A stretch of 64,000 bases of DNA. It comes from MPNP01 sp026709725 (GTDB lineage: Bacteria; Pseudomonadota; Alphaproteobacteria; Rhodobacterales; Rhodobacteraceae). The position numbers were made by a program, and so were the translations under genes. The notes under the pieces were generated by a model. The model did no database searches. It was given only the letters and a program-made list of their open reading frames with translations, and was not told the origin of the DNA. The stretch's first letter is position 1. Each line of letters begins with the position of its first letter. The stretch covers positions 1,984,001-2,048,000 of the forward strand of contig OZ241384.1 in the NCBI GenBank assembly GCA_965200805.1, given 5' to 3'. Shown here in pieces: positions 9,442 through 18,040 of the stretch.

Positions 9442-10407
9442 GTGGAAGACGCCTGCGCGCGCGGTCGTATCCCGGGCGGCGTTTTGGCATTGGCGACAAC
9501 AGGTGGCGCGCGCAGGGTGCGGGCGACAGGATTTGCCGAGCTTACGCCCGACAGGATCAGGATGCACCCAGGCATGTGGTTTGACCTGGCCTCGCTGACC
9601 AAGGTCATTTTCACCACGGAGCGCATCCTTTCGCACGCTGTGGCAGGGCAGATTGATCTTGACGCACCACTTGTCTCGGTCCTGCCTGACTTCCGTCAGT
9701 ATGATCCGGCAGCTTGGGAAAGACAGGTAACGTTTCGTCAATGCCTTGGTCACCAAACGCCATTTCCAGCCGTTGCACCCCTTTACACCTTTGGTGCCGA
9801 TCCGGACCGTTTGCGCGCTTTCGTGATGCAAAATGCGTGGACCAAAGGGAAGCCTGTATACTCGGATATCAATTTCATCCTCCTGGGCATTGCTCTTGAG
9901 CGAATCGGGGGGCGGCGCATCCGTGAAATGGATCCCGGAGACGGTTTCAGTTTTACGCCTCCTGTCGATCTGTCGGTTGCCACTGAAAACTGTCCGTGGC
10001 GTGGGTATGTTCTGCGTGGCGAAGTGCATGATGAAAATTGCTTCGCACTCAGGGGTTCCGGGCATGCCGGCCTGTTTGGAACTGCCGAGGCAGTGCTTGA
10101 CTTCGCCGTTGCCCTCTTGCGACGTGATCAGTCCGGTGACACGCATACACGCCTGTTGCGCAGTCCCCTGTCATCAACCCGGTGTCATGGATGGGAACTC
10201 CCCCATGATGGCTGGTCCGGCGGGACGGCTTGCTCGGCCAAAACAATTGGCCATACGGGGTTTACCGGCACCGGGCTCTGGATCGACTTTACCGCGGGGC
10301 ATGCATGGACGCTTCTTACCAACCATGTGCACCCCAGCCGCCATGCCAACAGCGGTATTTCAGAACTGCGCCGTGCTGTTGGCACCATGCTTTTCTCTGG
10401 AGACTGA
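9442..10407 (+). CDS. Serine hydrolase of the beta-lactamase / PBP-like family (class C fold)
   Basis: The catalytic motifs are present: SLTK (FDLASLTKVIFTT, the SxxK nucleophile), YSD (KPVYSDINFILLG, the YxN position) and HTG (GHTGFTGTGLWID, the KTG position). The earliest standard start is a GTG at 9442. The frame continues upstream with GFNAAFAKVED, which looks like the true N-terminus and would put initiation at an ATA (9415-9417) overlapping the previous stop TAG and seven bases after AGGAG. In Bacillus mur operons a similar AmlC-like protein accompanies MurQ and NagZ. Here it could act as a D-amino-acid amidase or esterase on imported muropeptides; the substrate is unknown. Confidence 0.82.
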   Translation: MEDACARGRIPGGVLALATTGGARRVRATGFAELTPDRIRMHPGMWFDLASLTKVIFTTERILSHAVAGQIDLDAPLVSVLPDFRQYDPAAWERQVTFRQCLGHQTPFPAVAPLYTFGADPDRLRAFVMQNAWTKGKPVYSDINFILLGIALERIGGRRIREMDPGDGFSFTPPVDLSVATENCPWRGYVLRGEVHDENCFALRGSGHAGLFGTAEAVLDFAVALLRRDQSGDTHTRLLRSPLSSTRCHGWELPHDGWSGGTACSAKTIGHTGFTGTGLWIDFTAGHAWTLLTNHVHPSRHANSGISELRRAVGTMLFSGD

Positions 10408-10410
10408 TGC

Positions 10411-11565
10411 ATGAAACCTGTCTGGGCCGTCGGACTGATGACCGGAACAGTCCTCGACGGATACATTGATGTTGCGATGATCAGAACCGATGGTCACGCG
10501 ATCATGGAGTTCGGGCCCTACAGGCTGGTCGACTACCCCGATTGTATCAACACCATGCTGGCACAAACCGTACAGGAAGCAGTCGACTGGGACTTCGAGG
10601 GGGAAGAGCCTGCAATTTTTTCTGAAGCTGAGCGGGCTCTCACCAAAGCCCAGGCCGGGGCTGTTCTCGCCCTTGTTGAAGACGCGGGCATGACCATTCG
10701 CGATCTTTGTGTCGTCGGCTTTCACGGGCAGACTGTATTGCATCGTCCGCCGGCATGCAGGCAGCGTGGTGTCACGCGACAGCTCGGCGACGGTGCATTA
10801 ATGGCCCGCATCACCGGTATCGATGTTGTTCATGATCTGCGCAGTGCAGACATCAATGCAGGTGGACAGGGTGCACCATTGTCACCGGTCTATCACGCGG
10901 CACTTCTTGATGATTGCGGAGATGATCAGACAACGGCCGTTCTGAATCTCGGCGGCGTCGGGAACATATCATGGCGCAGCAACGATGGTACGATTGTCGG
11001 GTTTGACACGGGTCCGGCCAACGCACCAATCAACGATTTTGTTCAATCACGCGGGTTGGGTGAAATGGATAAGGATGGGGCAATTGCGCTGACAGGAATT
11101 GTCGATGAGGCTTTGCTCATTGAGCGATTGAAACATTCCTATCTTGCCCGACCTTACCCAAAATCACTGGATCGATTCGATTTTGGCCATCAATGGGTTC
11201 AAGGATTGTCCGATGGAGATGGTGCCGCGACGCTGACTGCGTTTTCTGCGGCAGCTGTCGGTCGTGCGCTTGACATGCTGCCTGTGCGTCCACGACACCT
11301 GATTGTGTGTGGCGGCGGAGGCCGCAACCCGGCACTGATGCGGGCGCTTGGGGTGCGTGCCAATGTCGAGGTGGTATCGGCCGAAACCGTTGGATGGCGG
11401 GGTGATGCGATTGAAGCCGAGTGTTTCGCTTTTCTTGCCGTACGGTCCCTCCGTGGCCTCCCCATCACCTTTCCAATGACAACCGGTGTCTTGCAGCCGA
11501 CTCCGGGAGGAAGAATCGTCCGGGCAGCACGTGAGCACGATGCCGATCCGCTTCACCATCACTGA
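10411..11565 (+). CDS. anmK: Anhydro-N-acetylmuramic acid kinase
   Basis: AnmK hydrolyses the 1,6-anhydro bond of anhMurNAc and phosphorylates it to MurNAc-6-phosphate, the substrate of MurQ. The 384-residue protein starts with the phosphate-binding AVGLMTGTVLDGYIDVAMI, has VVGFHGQTVLHRP, DVVHDLRSADINAGGQGAPL and VLNLGGVGNISW, and ends with the HLIVCGGGGRNPALM block. All are family landmarks. It follows the hydrolase gene by 3 bp and overlaps the acetyltransferase gene. Its presence argues that the imported substrate includes cell-wall turnover products with anhydro ends. Confidence 0.95.
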   Translation: MKPVWAVGLMTGTVLDGYIDVAMIRTDGHAIMEFGPYRLVDYPDCINTMLAQTVQEAVDWDFEGEEPAIFSEAERALTKAQAGAVLALVEDAGMTIRDLCVVGFHGQTVLHRPPACRQRGVTRQLGDGALMARITGIDVVHDLRSADINAGGQGAPLSPVYHAALLDDCGDDQTTAVLNLGGVGNISWRSNDGTIVGFDTGPANAPINDFVQSRGLGEMDKDGAIALTGIVDEALLIERLKHSYLARPYPKSLDRFDFGHQWVQGLSDGDGAATLTAFSAAAVGRALDMLPVRPRHLIVCGGGGRNPALMRALGVRANVEVVSAETVGWRGDAIEAECFAFLAVRSLRGLPITFPMTTGVLQPTPGGRIVRAAREHDADPLHHH

Positions 11566-11959
11566 CAGGCACGCCCCTGAAATTGAAGCGCTGGGGCAGG
11601 CGCTGGCAAGGCATAATGATGCCGTTGTCGGACCTTCGGGTCGATGCATGCTGGCTGTCCTGGCCGAAGCAGCCAATGAAAAAATGATTGCCGGCCTCTG
11701 GGGCCACACAGCATGGGGCTGGCTTTATACGCGATGGTTATGGGTTGACCCTGCCTTTCGCTCGCGCGGAATCGCCACTGAGTTGCTCAACCGTGCGGAA
11801 ACCGAAGCCGTGATGCGCGGTTGTACCGGTGCCCATATCGATACATTCAGCCCTCAGGCTCTCAATCTCTATCAGAGAAATGGCTATCGGATCTTCGGGA
11901 CCATTCCGAATTTTGTCGATGGTCGAACCCGATGCTTCCTGAGCAAGAGGTGGGTGTAG
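11540..11959 (+). CDS. GNAT-family N-acetyltransferase
   Basis: About 139 residues. The acetyl-CoA-binding motif A is visible as WVDPAFRSRGIATELLNRAE, and motif B as ALNLYQRNGYRIFGTI. The ATG at 11540 is taken as start; an in-frame GTG at 11531 is an alternative, and both lie inside the 3' end of anmK. It is the last gene of the mur operon. Acetylation of a MurNAc-derived amine or of a released amino acid is possible, but the substrate cannot be read from the sequence. Confidence 0.8.
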   Translation: MPIRFTITDRHAPEIEALGQALARHNDAVVGPSGRCMLAVLAEAANEKMIAGLWGHTAWGWLYTRWLWVDPAFRSRGIATELLNRAETEAVMRGCTGAHIDTFSPQALNLYQRNGYRIFGTIPNFVDGRTRCFLSKRWV

Positions 11960-12021
11960 GTTATGCTGTGAGGATCCGTAGCGGTTATCTGTGAACATCA
12001 TCGGCGGCCTGGTGTCCACTG

Positions 12022-12180
12022 CATGATCGCCGGCAGGCATGGCGTTCATGGGCGAGGACGGCGCGACCATGGCAATCACGAATATCCGGTCACTGCTTTC
12101 CTTCAATGATGATGCCTGTCTTCTGCAACTCCGGAATGCCGGAGTTCCAATCCAGTGGTTGATCAGCCGGAGTTGGATCA
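12022..12180 (+). repeat. Dispersed intergenic repeat R1, copy 2
   Basis: This is the partner of 2362-2520, in the same orientation. Shared blocks include GGCATGGCGTTCATGGGC, CTGTCTTCTGCAACTCC, GAATGCCGG and TTGATCAGCCGGAGT. The two copies flank the mur cluster (murR to the acetyltransferase), about 9.7 kb apart. No protein-coding reading is convincing in any frame. Confidence 0.65.
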
Positions 12181-12673
12181 GCTTGAGGCAGCCAGCAGAA
12201 CACTCGTCGGCGTGTGCACGAAGCCCCCTGATGTTTATGATCCAGAGGTCACTTTGGGGGCGTCCTCGCCCTGCGGCAACTCCTCAAGCCTGGCCCGGTT
12301 TGATGCAGCCTGGGCCCGAATGGCTGCGACATGGCCCACCAGAAGTGATGATTGGGGCTGGGGAGATCACGGGACCGGACCTCCTCCCGGGTGGGGCAGG
12401 CTCATCCCCTCCTCCCGTCTGCTGATCTTCCGGCCCTGGCGCACGCACGGGCGTCCCTCTCATGGAGACTTGCAGGCGATCTGCCCGCCTTGAGGCGGAA
12501 GCAACGCCATCCTGATTCAGAGATTCAATATCATCCGGAAACAGCAGTCGGGTTCATTGCCATCGTCTGGGTTGTGTCCGATGGCGGCGTTGGCGGCAGT
12601 GACTCCGGATATCTTTCAATGCGGTTATGCTCGAATGAGAGGGCAATGGGACTGGCCAATTATGCAGTTCGGG
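12181..12673. other. Non-coding gap between the mur operon and the sugar locus
   Basis: Several plus-strand frames are open (for example 12155-12493 and 12352-12687), but they have no recognisable domain, biased composition and no ribosome-binding site. I see no gene and no clear terminator. Confidence 0.4.
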
Positions 12674-13678
12674 TCAATTTGGTGTGATCAGAATCGTGTA
12701 TTTGCAAGCAAATGGTGTGCCGGGAAGAACAGAAATTGATGTTTGCAAACCATGCCGGGCGAGGGGTGTATCGTGTGCAAGACTGTGCGCCATGCCAAGA
12801 TCGAAGGCAGAGGCCACCGGTTCAACCCCAAGTGCCTGAACCCGCCCGTTCCAGGGATAGGCATCGCGCCCTCCGTTTGAGATCCACAGCAGGCAGCCGG
12901 GGAGGTGTTCGGTATCCCATCGCACAGTGGTTGTGTATCCCTGGGCTGCATTCACCAATCCAACCGCACCATCTGTGCGTGTCAGCAGCAGGAGATCTTC
13001 TGTCCGGCCTTCAGGTGGCAGCAGACGGATATCAGTGATATCCCCGGTACTGGTTCGGACCTGCCCGGGAGGGCAGTCCTGCTGGCTGGGGGAGAAATGA
13101 CCGCGCCCCGGTTCAACATCGACCGGAAAACTCCAGACTCTTGCATGATCGGGAACCGCCAGCCGGAGTGTTCCGGATGCGGCCCCCGCCATCGACAGGA
13201 TCGGATGCAACCCCAGAGGAAATCGCGTTTCACGGTGAGCGTGTATGGTAAGGGACAGGGCGATGCCCGGCATATCCTCCAGCAATTCCACAGTGCGCTC
13301 GAGATGCAGGATCGGGGTCTGTTCAGGATAGTGAATCGTTGCGCGCAATGTGCGTGCGTTCAACTGCTCCAGCTGCCAATCCGAGTTTGAGGAATACCCA
13401 TGTACCCAGCTGTCCCAGTCGGCCGCGCTCTCACTCACGTCCCATTCTGTCGGAAGCTGCAGTTGCTCTTGCGTGCGACCAAAGGGGACGCATGGCCATT
13501 CGCTCCCCATTTTTCGCAGGATCGGTGGTAGCGCATCAAGGTTCCCTCCATGATCGGATCGCCATGGTGGATCATAGAGTGGACGGACTTGCTTGCCGTT
13601 CAGTTTGAAGACGCAGTCATGCAGCATTGCGCCCAGCGCCTGCAGCGAAACAGCGCCATGCATGTTCGTCAGTTTCAT
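12674..13678 (-). CDS. Aldose 1-epimerase / mutarotase-like protein
   Basis: A 334-residue protein of the galactose-mutarotase-like beta-sandwich superfamily. The catalytic-type histidine region reads RFPLGLHPILSMAG (about 152-165), and the C-terminal GVEPVASAFDLG contains the conserved glutamate. Such enzymes interconvert sugar anomers and often accompany sugar dehydrogenases that accept only one anomer. It shares a 4-bp overlap with the GntR gene upstream (ATGA at 13675-13678), so the two are one minus-strand unit divergent from the ABC/catabolic genes. The exact sugar is unknown. Confidence 0.8.
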   Translation of the reverse strand: MKLTNMHGAVSLQALGAMLHDCVFKLNGKQVRPLYDPPWRSDHGGNLDALPPILRKMGSEWPCVPFGRTQEQLQLPTEWDVSESAADWDSWVHGYSSNSDWQLEQLNARTLRATIHYPEQTPILHLERTVELLEDMPGIALSLTIHAHRETRFPLGLHPILSMAGAASGTLRLAVPDHARVWSFPVDVEPGRGHFSPSQQDCPPGQVRTSTGDITDIRLLPPEGRTEDLLLLTRTDGAVGLVNAAQGYTTTVRWDTEHLPGCLLWISNGGRDAYPWNGRVQALGVEPVASAFDLGMAHSLAHDTPLARHGLQTSISVLPGTPFACKYTILITPN

Positions 13679-14325
13679 TGCTGGTCCAGGATCTCCGCGG
13701 CTCCACTGCGACTGCGGCGGGTGTGATTGAGAAGCCTGTCTCGCAGGGAAGCCACATTCCGTTTTCGCAATCCGGCGAGAATGGCATCATGTTCCCGCTG
13801 CCCCTCAATGGAGCGTTTCAGGGCGTTGCCGCTGAACAGGTATCGGACCCGTTGCATGTGGGCTGCAAGTTGATCGAACCACTTCTGGTAAATCTTGCGC
13901 TCGGAGAGACGGATGATCTCGGAATGAAACAACGCATCCAGCTCCATGAATTTGGCATAGTCGAACGTTGCTTCCGGTTCATGCAACAAGCCTGCGGCAT
14001 CACGCAGGATGTTGCCAAGGGCATCAATCTGGCGGTCGCTGATATTATGGATTACGAGTGGTGCAACACGCTGCTCGATCATTTCACGCGCATCAAAAAC
14101 CTCCTCAATCTGATCACGTCCGATCTCACTGGCAAATGTTCCAACACGACGCCGACTGACAACAAGTCCTTCAGTGCGCAGCATGTTCAATGCCTCAATG
14201 ACCGGTGCCCGGCTAAACCCCAGTGAAGCACTGATACGATCAATGTCCAGCCGTTCGCCGGGCCGGATTCGCAGACTTATGATTGCGTCCCGAAGATCCT
14301 GATAGGCCCGTTCGGTCATCTTCAT
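13675..14325 (-). CDS. GntR-family regulator (FadR/FCD subgroup)
   Basis: 216 residues. The winged-helix domain covers about residues 1-70 (LRDAIISLRIRPGERLDIDR, FSRAPVIEALNMLRTEGLV). The C-terminal all-helical FCD domain has the metal and ligand positions D-x3-H (MELDALFHSEI) and HDAIL. Regulators of this type bind sugar acids or other carboxylates and usually repress a divergent catabolic operon. Here that operon starts at 14484, and an inverted repeat lies in the shared promoter region. Confidence 0.9.
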   Translation of the reverse strand: MKMTERAYQDLRDAIISLRIRPGERLDIDRISASLGFSRAPVIEALNMLRTEGLVVSRRRVGTFASEIGRDQIEEVFDAREMIEQRVAPLVIHNISDRQIDALGNILRDAAGLLHEPEATFDYAKFMELDALFHSEIIRLSERKIYQKWFDQLAAHMQRVRYLFSGNALKRSIEGQREHDAILAGLRKRNVASLRDRLLNHTRRSRSGAAEILDQQ

Positions 14326-14374
14326 GAGTTGGTCATCCTCCTGTAACCGCAGCGCTCTCTGTCACTGTGTTAAC

Positions 14375-14437
14375 TAAAATGTTAGAAAAAATAAAATATT
14401 TATAAATCTTGACTAACATTTTAAATATATCTATGCT
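14375..14437 (+). promoter_or_regulatory. Promoter and GntR-type operator of the sugar ABC operon
   Basis: The AT-rich divergent spacer holds TTGACT at 14409-14414 and TATGCT at 14432-14437 with a 17-bp spacer, a good sigma-70 promoter for the plus-strand operon. A perfect 11-bp inverted repeat, TAAAATGTTAG (14375-14385) and CTAACATTTTA (14413-14423), has one arm against the -35 box. A repressor dimer bound at one arm, or looping between both, would block transcription. The GntR product of 14325-13675 is the obvious candidate. Confidence 0.65.
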
Positions 14438-14483
14438 AGTATTTGCCCGCAGCGTATGCAAGTCATTACCAGAGGAGGATTTT

Positions 14484-15452
14484 ATGAAAACCCTGATCAA
14501 AACATCGGTGAGCGGGGCTGTTCTGCTCTGCACGGGTGTTGCCGCGTTTGCCCAGGATATTGCGATGGGAGGCGTCGTCTTCCAGTCAGATACATTCATG
14601 CAGACATTCCAGGATGGAATGCAGGCGGCGGCGGATGAGAACGATGTCACCCTGATTCTGGCCAATTCCGAAACTGATCTTGCCAAGGAAAGCAATATTT
14701 TGAATGATCTGATTGTGCGTGGAATTGATGCACTTGTCATCAACACATTTGCGGCTGACGGATCGGTTGCAGCAGTCTCTGAGGTTGTCGGTGCCGGCAT
14801 TCCGGTCATCTGTGCAAATACCTGTCTGCGTGAGAACGCCCGAGATGGAATCCACTCTTTCCTGGCCACTCGCAATGTCGACCTTGGCCTCAAGACTGGT
14901 GAAGCCGCATCGGAGTATATTCACAGGCATCTTGGCGGCAAGGCGATCATTGGCATTCTGAACTGTGACACCTTTCCGGAGGCCTGCCTGCACCGCAAGG
15001 AAGGGTTCCTTCAGGCGCTCACTGAAGCCGGTGTTGAGTATGAAGTTGTGTCGGATCAGACCGGTTTTCTGGCAGATGCTGCATTACCGATCTCAGAAGC
15101 CATGCTTCAGGCCAACCCTGATATAAACATCCTTTGGGCGGCAAATGAAGGCGGCACGACAGCGCATGTTCTGGCTGTGCAGGGTGCAGGACTCGCTGAT
15201 GATGTCAAGGTCTTTGGTACTGACATGAGTGGCCAGCATGCCCAGTTTCTCAAGGCTGACAACAACATTCTGCAGGCGGTGACAGGTCAGGCGCCGTTTC
15301 AGATCGGTTATGACGCAGTGAACCTTGCCCTGGATGTCATTGCCGGCAAGGAGGTCGTGTTCGATCTGGTTGTTCCGACCATTCTGTTCGCCCGCGGTGA
15401 TGATGAAGCCATTGACATGTTTACAGAAACCGATGGCCGTGCCGTCTTCTGA
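14484..15452 (+). CDS. Sugar ABC transporter substrate-binding protein (RbsB-like)
   Basis: 322 residues with a signal peptide (MKTLIKTSVSGAVLLCTGVA, cleavage near AFA/QDI). The ATG at 14484 sits behind AGAGGAGG. The fold is Peripla_BP_4: ANSETDLAKESNILNDLIVR in lobe 1 and the hinge/ligand regions LWAANEGGTTAHVLAVQGAG and VKVFGTDMSGQHAQFL in lobe 2. It is the periplasmic component of the importer encoded by the next two genes. Ligand: a monosaccharide or sugar acid, not identifiable from sequence alone. Confidence 0.93.
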   Translation: MKTLIKTSVSGAVLLCTGVAAFAQDIAMGGVVFQSDTFMQTFQDGMQAAADENDVTLILANSETDLAKESNILNDLIVRGIDALVINTFAADGSVAAVSEVVGAGIPVICANTCLRENARDGIHSFLATRNVDLGLKTGEAASEYIHRHLGGKAIIGILNCDTFPEACLHRKEGFLQALTEAGVEYEVVSDQTGFLADAALPISEAMLQANPDINILWAANEGGTTAHVLAVQGAGLADDVKVFGTDMSGQHAQFLKADNNILQAVTGQAPFQIGYDAVNLALDVIAGKEVVFDLVVPTILFARGDDEAIDMFTETDGRAVF

Positions 15453-15464
15453 GCAATGACGATC

Positions 15465-15494
15465 CCGGGCCCGCATGAAGCGTTTTGGCCCGGG
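15465..15494 (+). terminator. Hairpin between binding-protein and ATPase genes
   Basis: An 8-bp perfect stem, CCCGGGCC (15465-15472) and GGCCCGGG (15487-15494), encloses a loop that can extend by CGC/GCG. There is no T-run after it. Such hairpins after binding-protein genes commonly protect the upstream mRNA or attenuate read-through, raising binding-protein level over ATPase and permease. Confidence 0.55.
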
Positions 15495-15514
15495 GTTATC
15501 AGGTCAGCGTTTCG

Positions 15515-17017
15515 ATGACAGCACAAGAGGAACCGGTCCTGCATCTTGATGGATTAACGAAGCACTGTCCGGGTGTTCTGGCACTTGACCAGTTTTCCAT
15601 CACGATGAGGCGCGGTGAAGTGCGTGCACTTCTGGGCAAGAATGGTGCGGGCAAATCCACCGCAATCAAAGTGTTGAGTGGGGCACTGACTCCCGATGCC
15701 GGAACGATCTCAATCAACGGTCGCCCATGTGCTATTCGTAACCCCCTGGATGCCCTGCATCATGGAATAGCGACGGTCTATCAGGAGATTTCTCTGGTGC
15801 CGGCGCTCAGTGTGGCCGAGAACATTCTCCTCGGACGCTGGAAGCGAATGCGCGGATTGAGGCCCATGATCAGCCATGCCCGGGTGAGGGCATTTGCCAT
15901 TGATATTCTGGCAAGACTGAAAATCGATGTCGACCCTGAAATTCAGGTCTCCCGCCTGAGCGTTGCGCAGCAGCAACTTGTCGAGATTGCCAAGGCGGTA
16001 TCCTATGAACCGCAGGTTCTGGTTCTTGATGAACCGACCTCGGCCTTGCCCAGAGATCAGGTTGAGCTTCTGCACAAGGTTGTTCGAACGCTCTCGGGTC
16101 TGGGTACAGCAATAATCTATGTTACGCATCGTCTTCATGAAGTTCCCCGGATTGCCCATAATGTCACAGTCCTTCGCGATGGCATGCTGATCGACACGAT
16201 TGCAGTCGAGGATGCAACACCTGCCAGAATTACAGATTTGATGATTGGTGGTGATTGGCGTGGTGTGCCATTCAAGCGCAGAAAAGTCAGGGCCAAACCG
16301 GCGCTGACGGTCAAGAACCTCTCAACGCAGACGAAACTCAATGATATATGCCTTGAAATTAATGAGGGCGAAGTTCTTGGCCTTGCCGGGCTTTTGTCGT
16401 CCGGTCGCACAGAATTGCTGCGTGCCATCTTTGGCTTGGATGAAATTTCGTCCGGCACCCTTGCCGTTGGCGGCACAGCAGTGCACAATCCCAGTCCTAT
16501 GCGCATGAAAAGTCTGGGTGTTGGCCTGACAGCCGAGGATCGCAAGCGCGAGGGGCTGATTCTTGATTTCCCGGTCATGATCAATGCGACTCTGGCTGCG
16601 GCTGATCGCGTAAGCAGGCGCGGGTTTCTGGACTTCAGGGCCATGCGAACCCTGACGCATGATATCATTGCAAAACTTGATGTGAAGACTGCCTCGATGC
16701 GTGTTCCAGCCGGAGCCCTCTCAGGAGGGAACCAGCAGAAGATTGTCATCGGCAACTGGTTGAATACCGAACCCTATGTGCTGCTCATGGATGAACCAAG
16801 CCGGGGTGTGGACGTTGCGGCCAAAGAGCAGATCTTCAATATTGTCCGTGGTCTGGCGGCTTCAGGCGTGGCCATCCTGTTTGTTTCATCTGAACTTGAA
16901 GAGGTTCTTGATGTCTGTGACCGCATACTGGTCATCCACGAAGGCAGGATTACCGGAGAATATGATCATGATGCAATTGATCTCGGCGCATTGATGGCGC
17001 GCACGATGAATGCCTGA
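15515..17017 (+). CDS. Sugar ABC transporter ATPase (RbsA/MglA-like, double domain)
   Basis: About 500 residues with two ABC domains. Domain 1: Walker A GKNGAGKSTAIKVLSG, Walker B VLVLDEPTSALP. Domain 2 has a degenerate Walker A (LAGLLSSGRTELLRAIFG), as is normal for RbsA, then LSGGNQQKIVIGNWL and VLLMDEPSRGVDV. The ATG at 15515 gives a normal N-terminus; an in-frame TTG at 15485 falls in the hairpin. It energises the permease encoded at 17042. Confidence 0.93.
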   Translation: MTAQEEPVLHLDGLTKHCPGVLALDQFSITMRRGEVRALLGKNGAGKSTAIKVLSGALTPDAGTISINGRPCAIRNPLDALHHGIATVYQEISLVPALSVAENILLGRWKRMRGLRPMISHARVRAFAIDILARLKIDVDPEIQVSRLSVAQQQLVEIAKAVSYEPQVLVLDEPTSALPRDQVELLHKVVRTLSGLGTAIIYVTHRLHEVPRIAHNVTVLRDGMLIDTIAVEDATPARITDLMIGGDWRGVPFKRRKVRAKPALTVKNLSTQTKLNDICLEINEGEVLGLAGLLSSGRTELLRAIFGLDEISSGTLAVGGTAVHNPSPMRMKSLGVGLTAEDRKREGLILDFPVMINATLAAADRVSRRGFLDFRAMRTLTHDIIAKLDVKTASMRVPAGALSGGNQQKIVIGNWLNTEPYVLLMDEPSRGVDVAAKEQIFNIVRGLAASGVAILFVSSELEEVLDVCDRILVIHEGRITGEYDHDAIDLGALMARTMNA

Positions 17018-17041
17018 TCCGGGTATCGGGAGTCAACAGTC

Positions 17042-18040
17042 ATGATTGATACACAGAAAAATTCCGCCACGAAATCTCTCGACTGGAGGCATTTTCTGTC
17101 CAACTCAGGCCTTTTGCTGGCAGTGATCGTCCTCTTCATCATCCTGGCATTGATTGCACCGAACTTCCTCAGTTCACGAAACCTGCTGAATGTTCTGCGC
17201 GCTGTGTCATTTAATGGAATCATCGCCTGTGCAATGACCCTGATGATCATCCAAGGTGATATCGATGTCTCTATTGGCTCGGCTGTGGCATGGTCATCCT
17301 CCCTGCTCGGTGTCCTCGTGATAAAGATGGGCTGGCCGCTTGCCCTTGCTGTTCCGGTCGTTCTTTTGCAGGGTATGCTGATCCATGGCATTGCTGGCTA
17401 CATCCGTGTACGCTGGCTGGTGCCGTCCTTTGTCCTGACGCTGGCGCTGTTCATGATGCTGCGCGGAGCTGCACGGCAGATCACCAACGCCTTCCCGATC
17501 AGCCCCTTTCCCAGTGGTTTTGAATTTTGGGGTGGCGGAACAATCAGCATTCTGGGACTGGACCTGCCTGTGCCTGTGATGATCATGCTGATCACCTTCG
17601 TCCTTTTCTATGTCATCAGCACACGAACGGTGTTTGGCCGATCAGTTTATTGCGTTGGCGGGAATGAGCAAGCATCCCATCTGTCGGGAATCTCCGTTGG
17701 CAAAACCCGGATGACCACATTCATGCTAGTCGGTCTGTTGTCGGCCTTTGTCGGCATCCTGCTCTCGTCGCGTATACAGTCCGGTTCTTCTCAAATTGCC
17801 CTTGGTCTGGAATTCGAAGTCATCGCCGCTGTCATTATTGGTGGAACGTCCCTGATGGGCGGGTCGGGCTCAATCTTTGGAACCTTCCTTGGGGTGCTGT
17901 TCATCGGCCTGATTGGCAACGGAATGGTGCTGACCGGTGTCTCGCCCTTCATGCAGGAAATTGTCCGCGGCTTTATCATCCTCGTTGCTGTATTCGTCAG
18001 CGTCCTCCAAATTGGCACTGCACAAAGGACAGCGGGATGA
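17042..18040 (+). CDS. Sugar ABC transporter permease (RbsC-like)
   Basis: 332 residues with about ten predicted hydrophobic helices. Family signatures are MTLMIIQGDIDVSIGSAVAW near helix 2-3, TRTVFGRSVYCVGGNEQASH-like loop (ISTRTVFGRSVYCVGGNEQA), and AVIIGGTSLMGGSGSIFGTF near the C-terminus, all typical of BPD_transp_2 permeases. It overlaps the dehydratase gene by 4 bp (ATGA at 18037). Confidence 0.93.
   Translation: MIDTQKNSATKSLDWRHFLSNSGLLLAVIVLFIILALIAPNFLSSRNLLNVLRAVSFNGIIACAMTLMIIQGDIDVSIGSAVAWSSSLLGVLVIKMGWPLALAVPVVLLQGMLIHGIAGYIRVRWLVPSFVLTLALFMMLRGAARQITNAFPISPFPSGFEFWGGGTISILGLDLPVPVMIMLITFVLFYVISTRTVFGRSVYCVGGNEQASHLSGISVGKTRMTTFMLVGLLSAFVGILLSSRIQSGSSQIALGLEFEVIAAVIIGGTSLMGGSGSIFGTFLGVLFIGLIGNGMVLTGVSPFMQEIVRGFIILVAVFVSVLQIGTAQRTAG

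Noticed and set aside
12155..12687. Open frames in the gap after the acetyltransferase gene
   Set aside because: No domain, no ribosome-binding site, and overlap with repeat R1.
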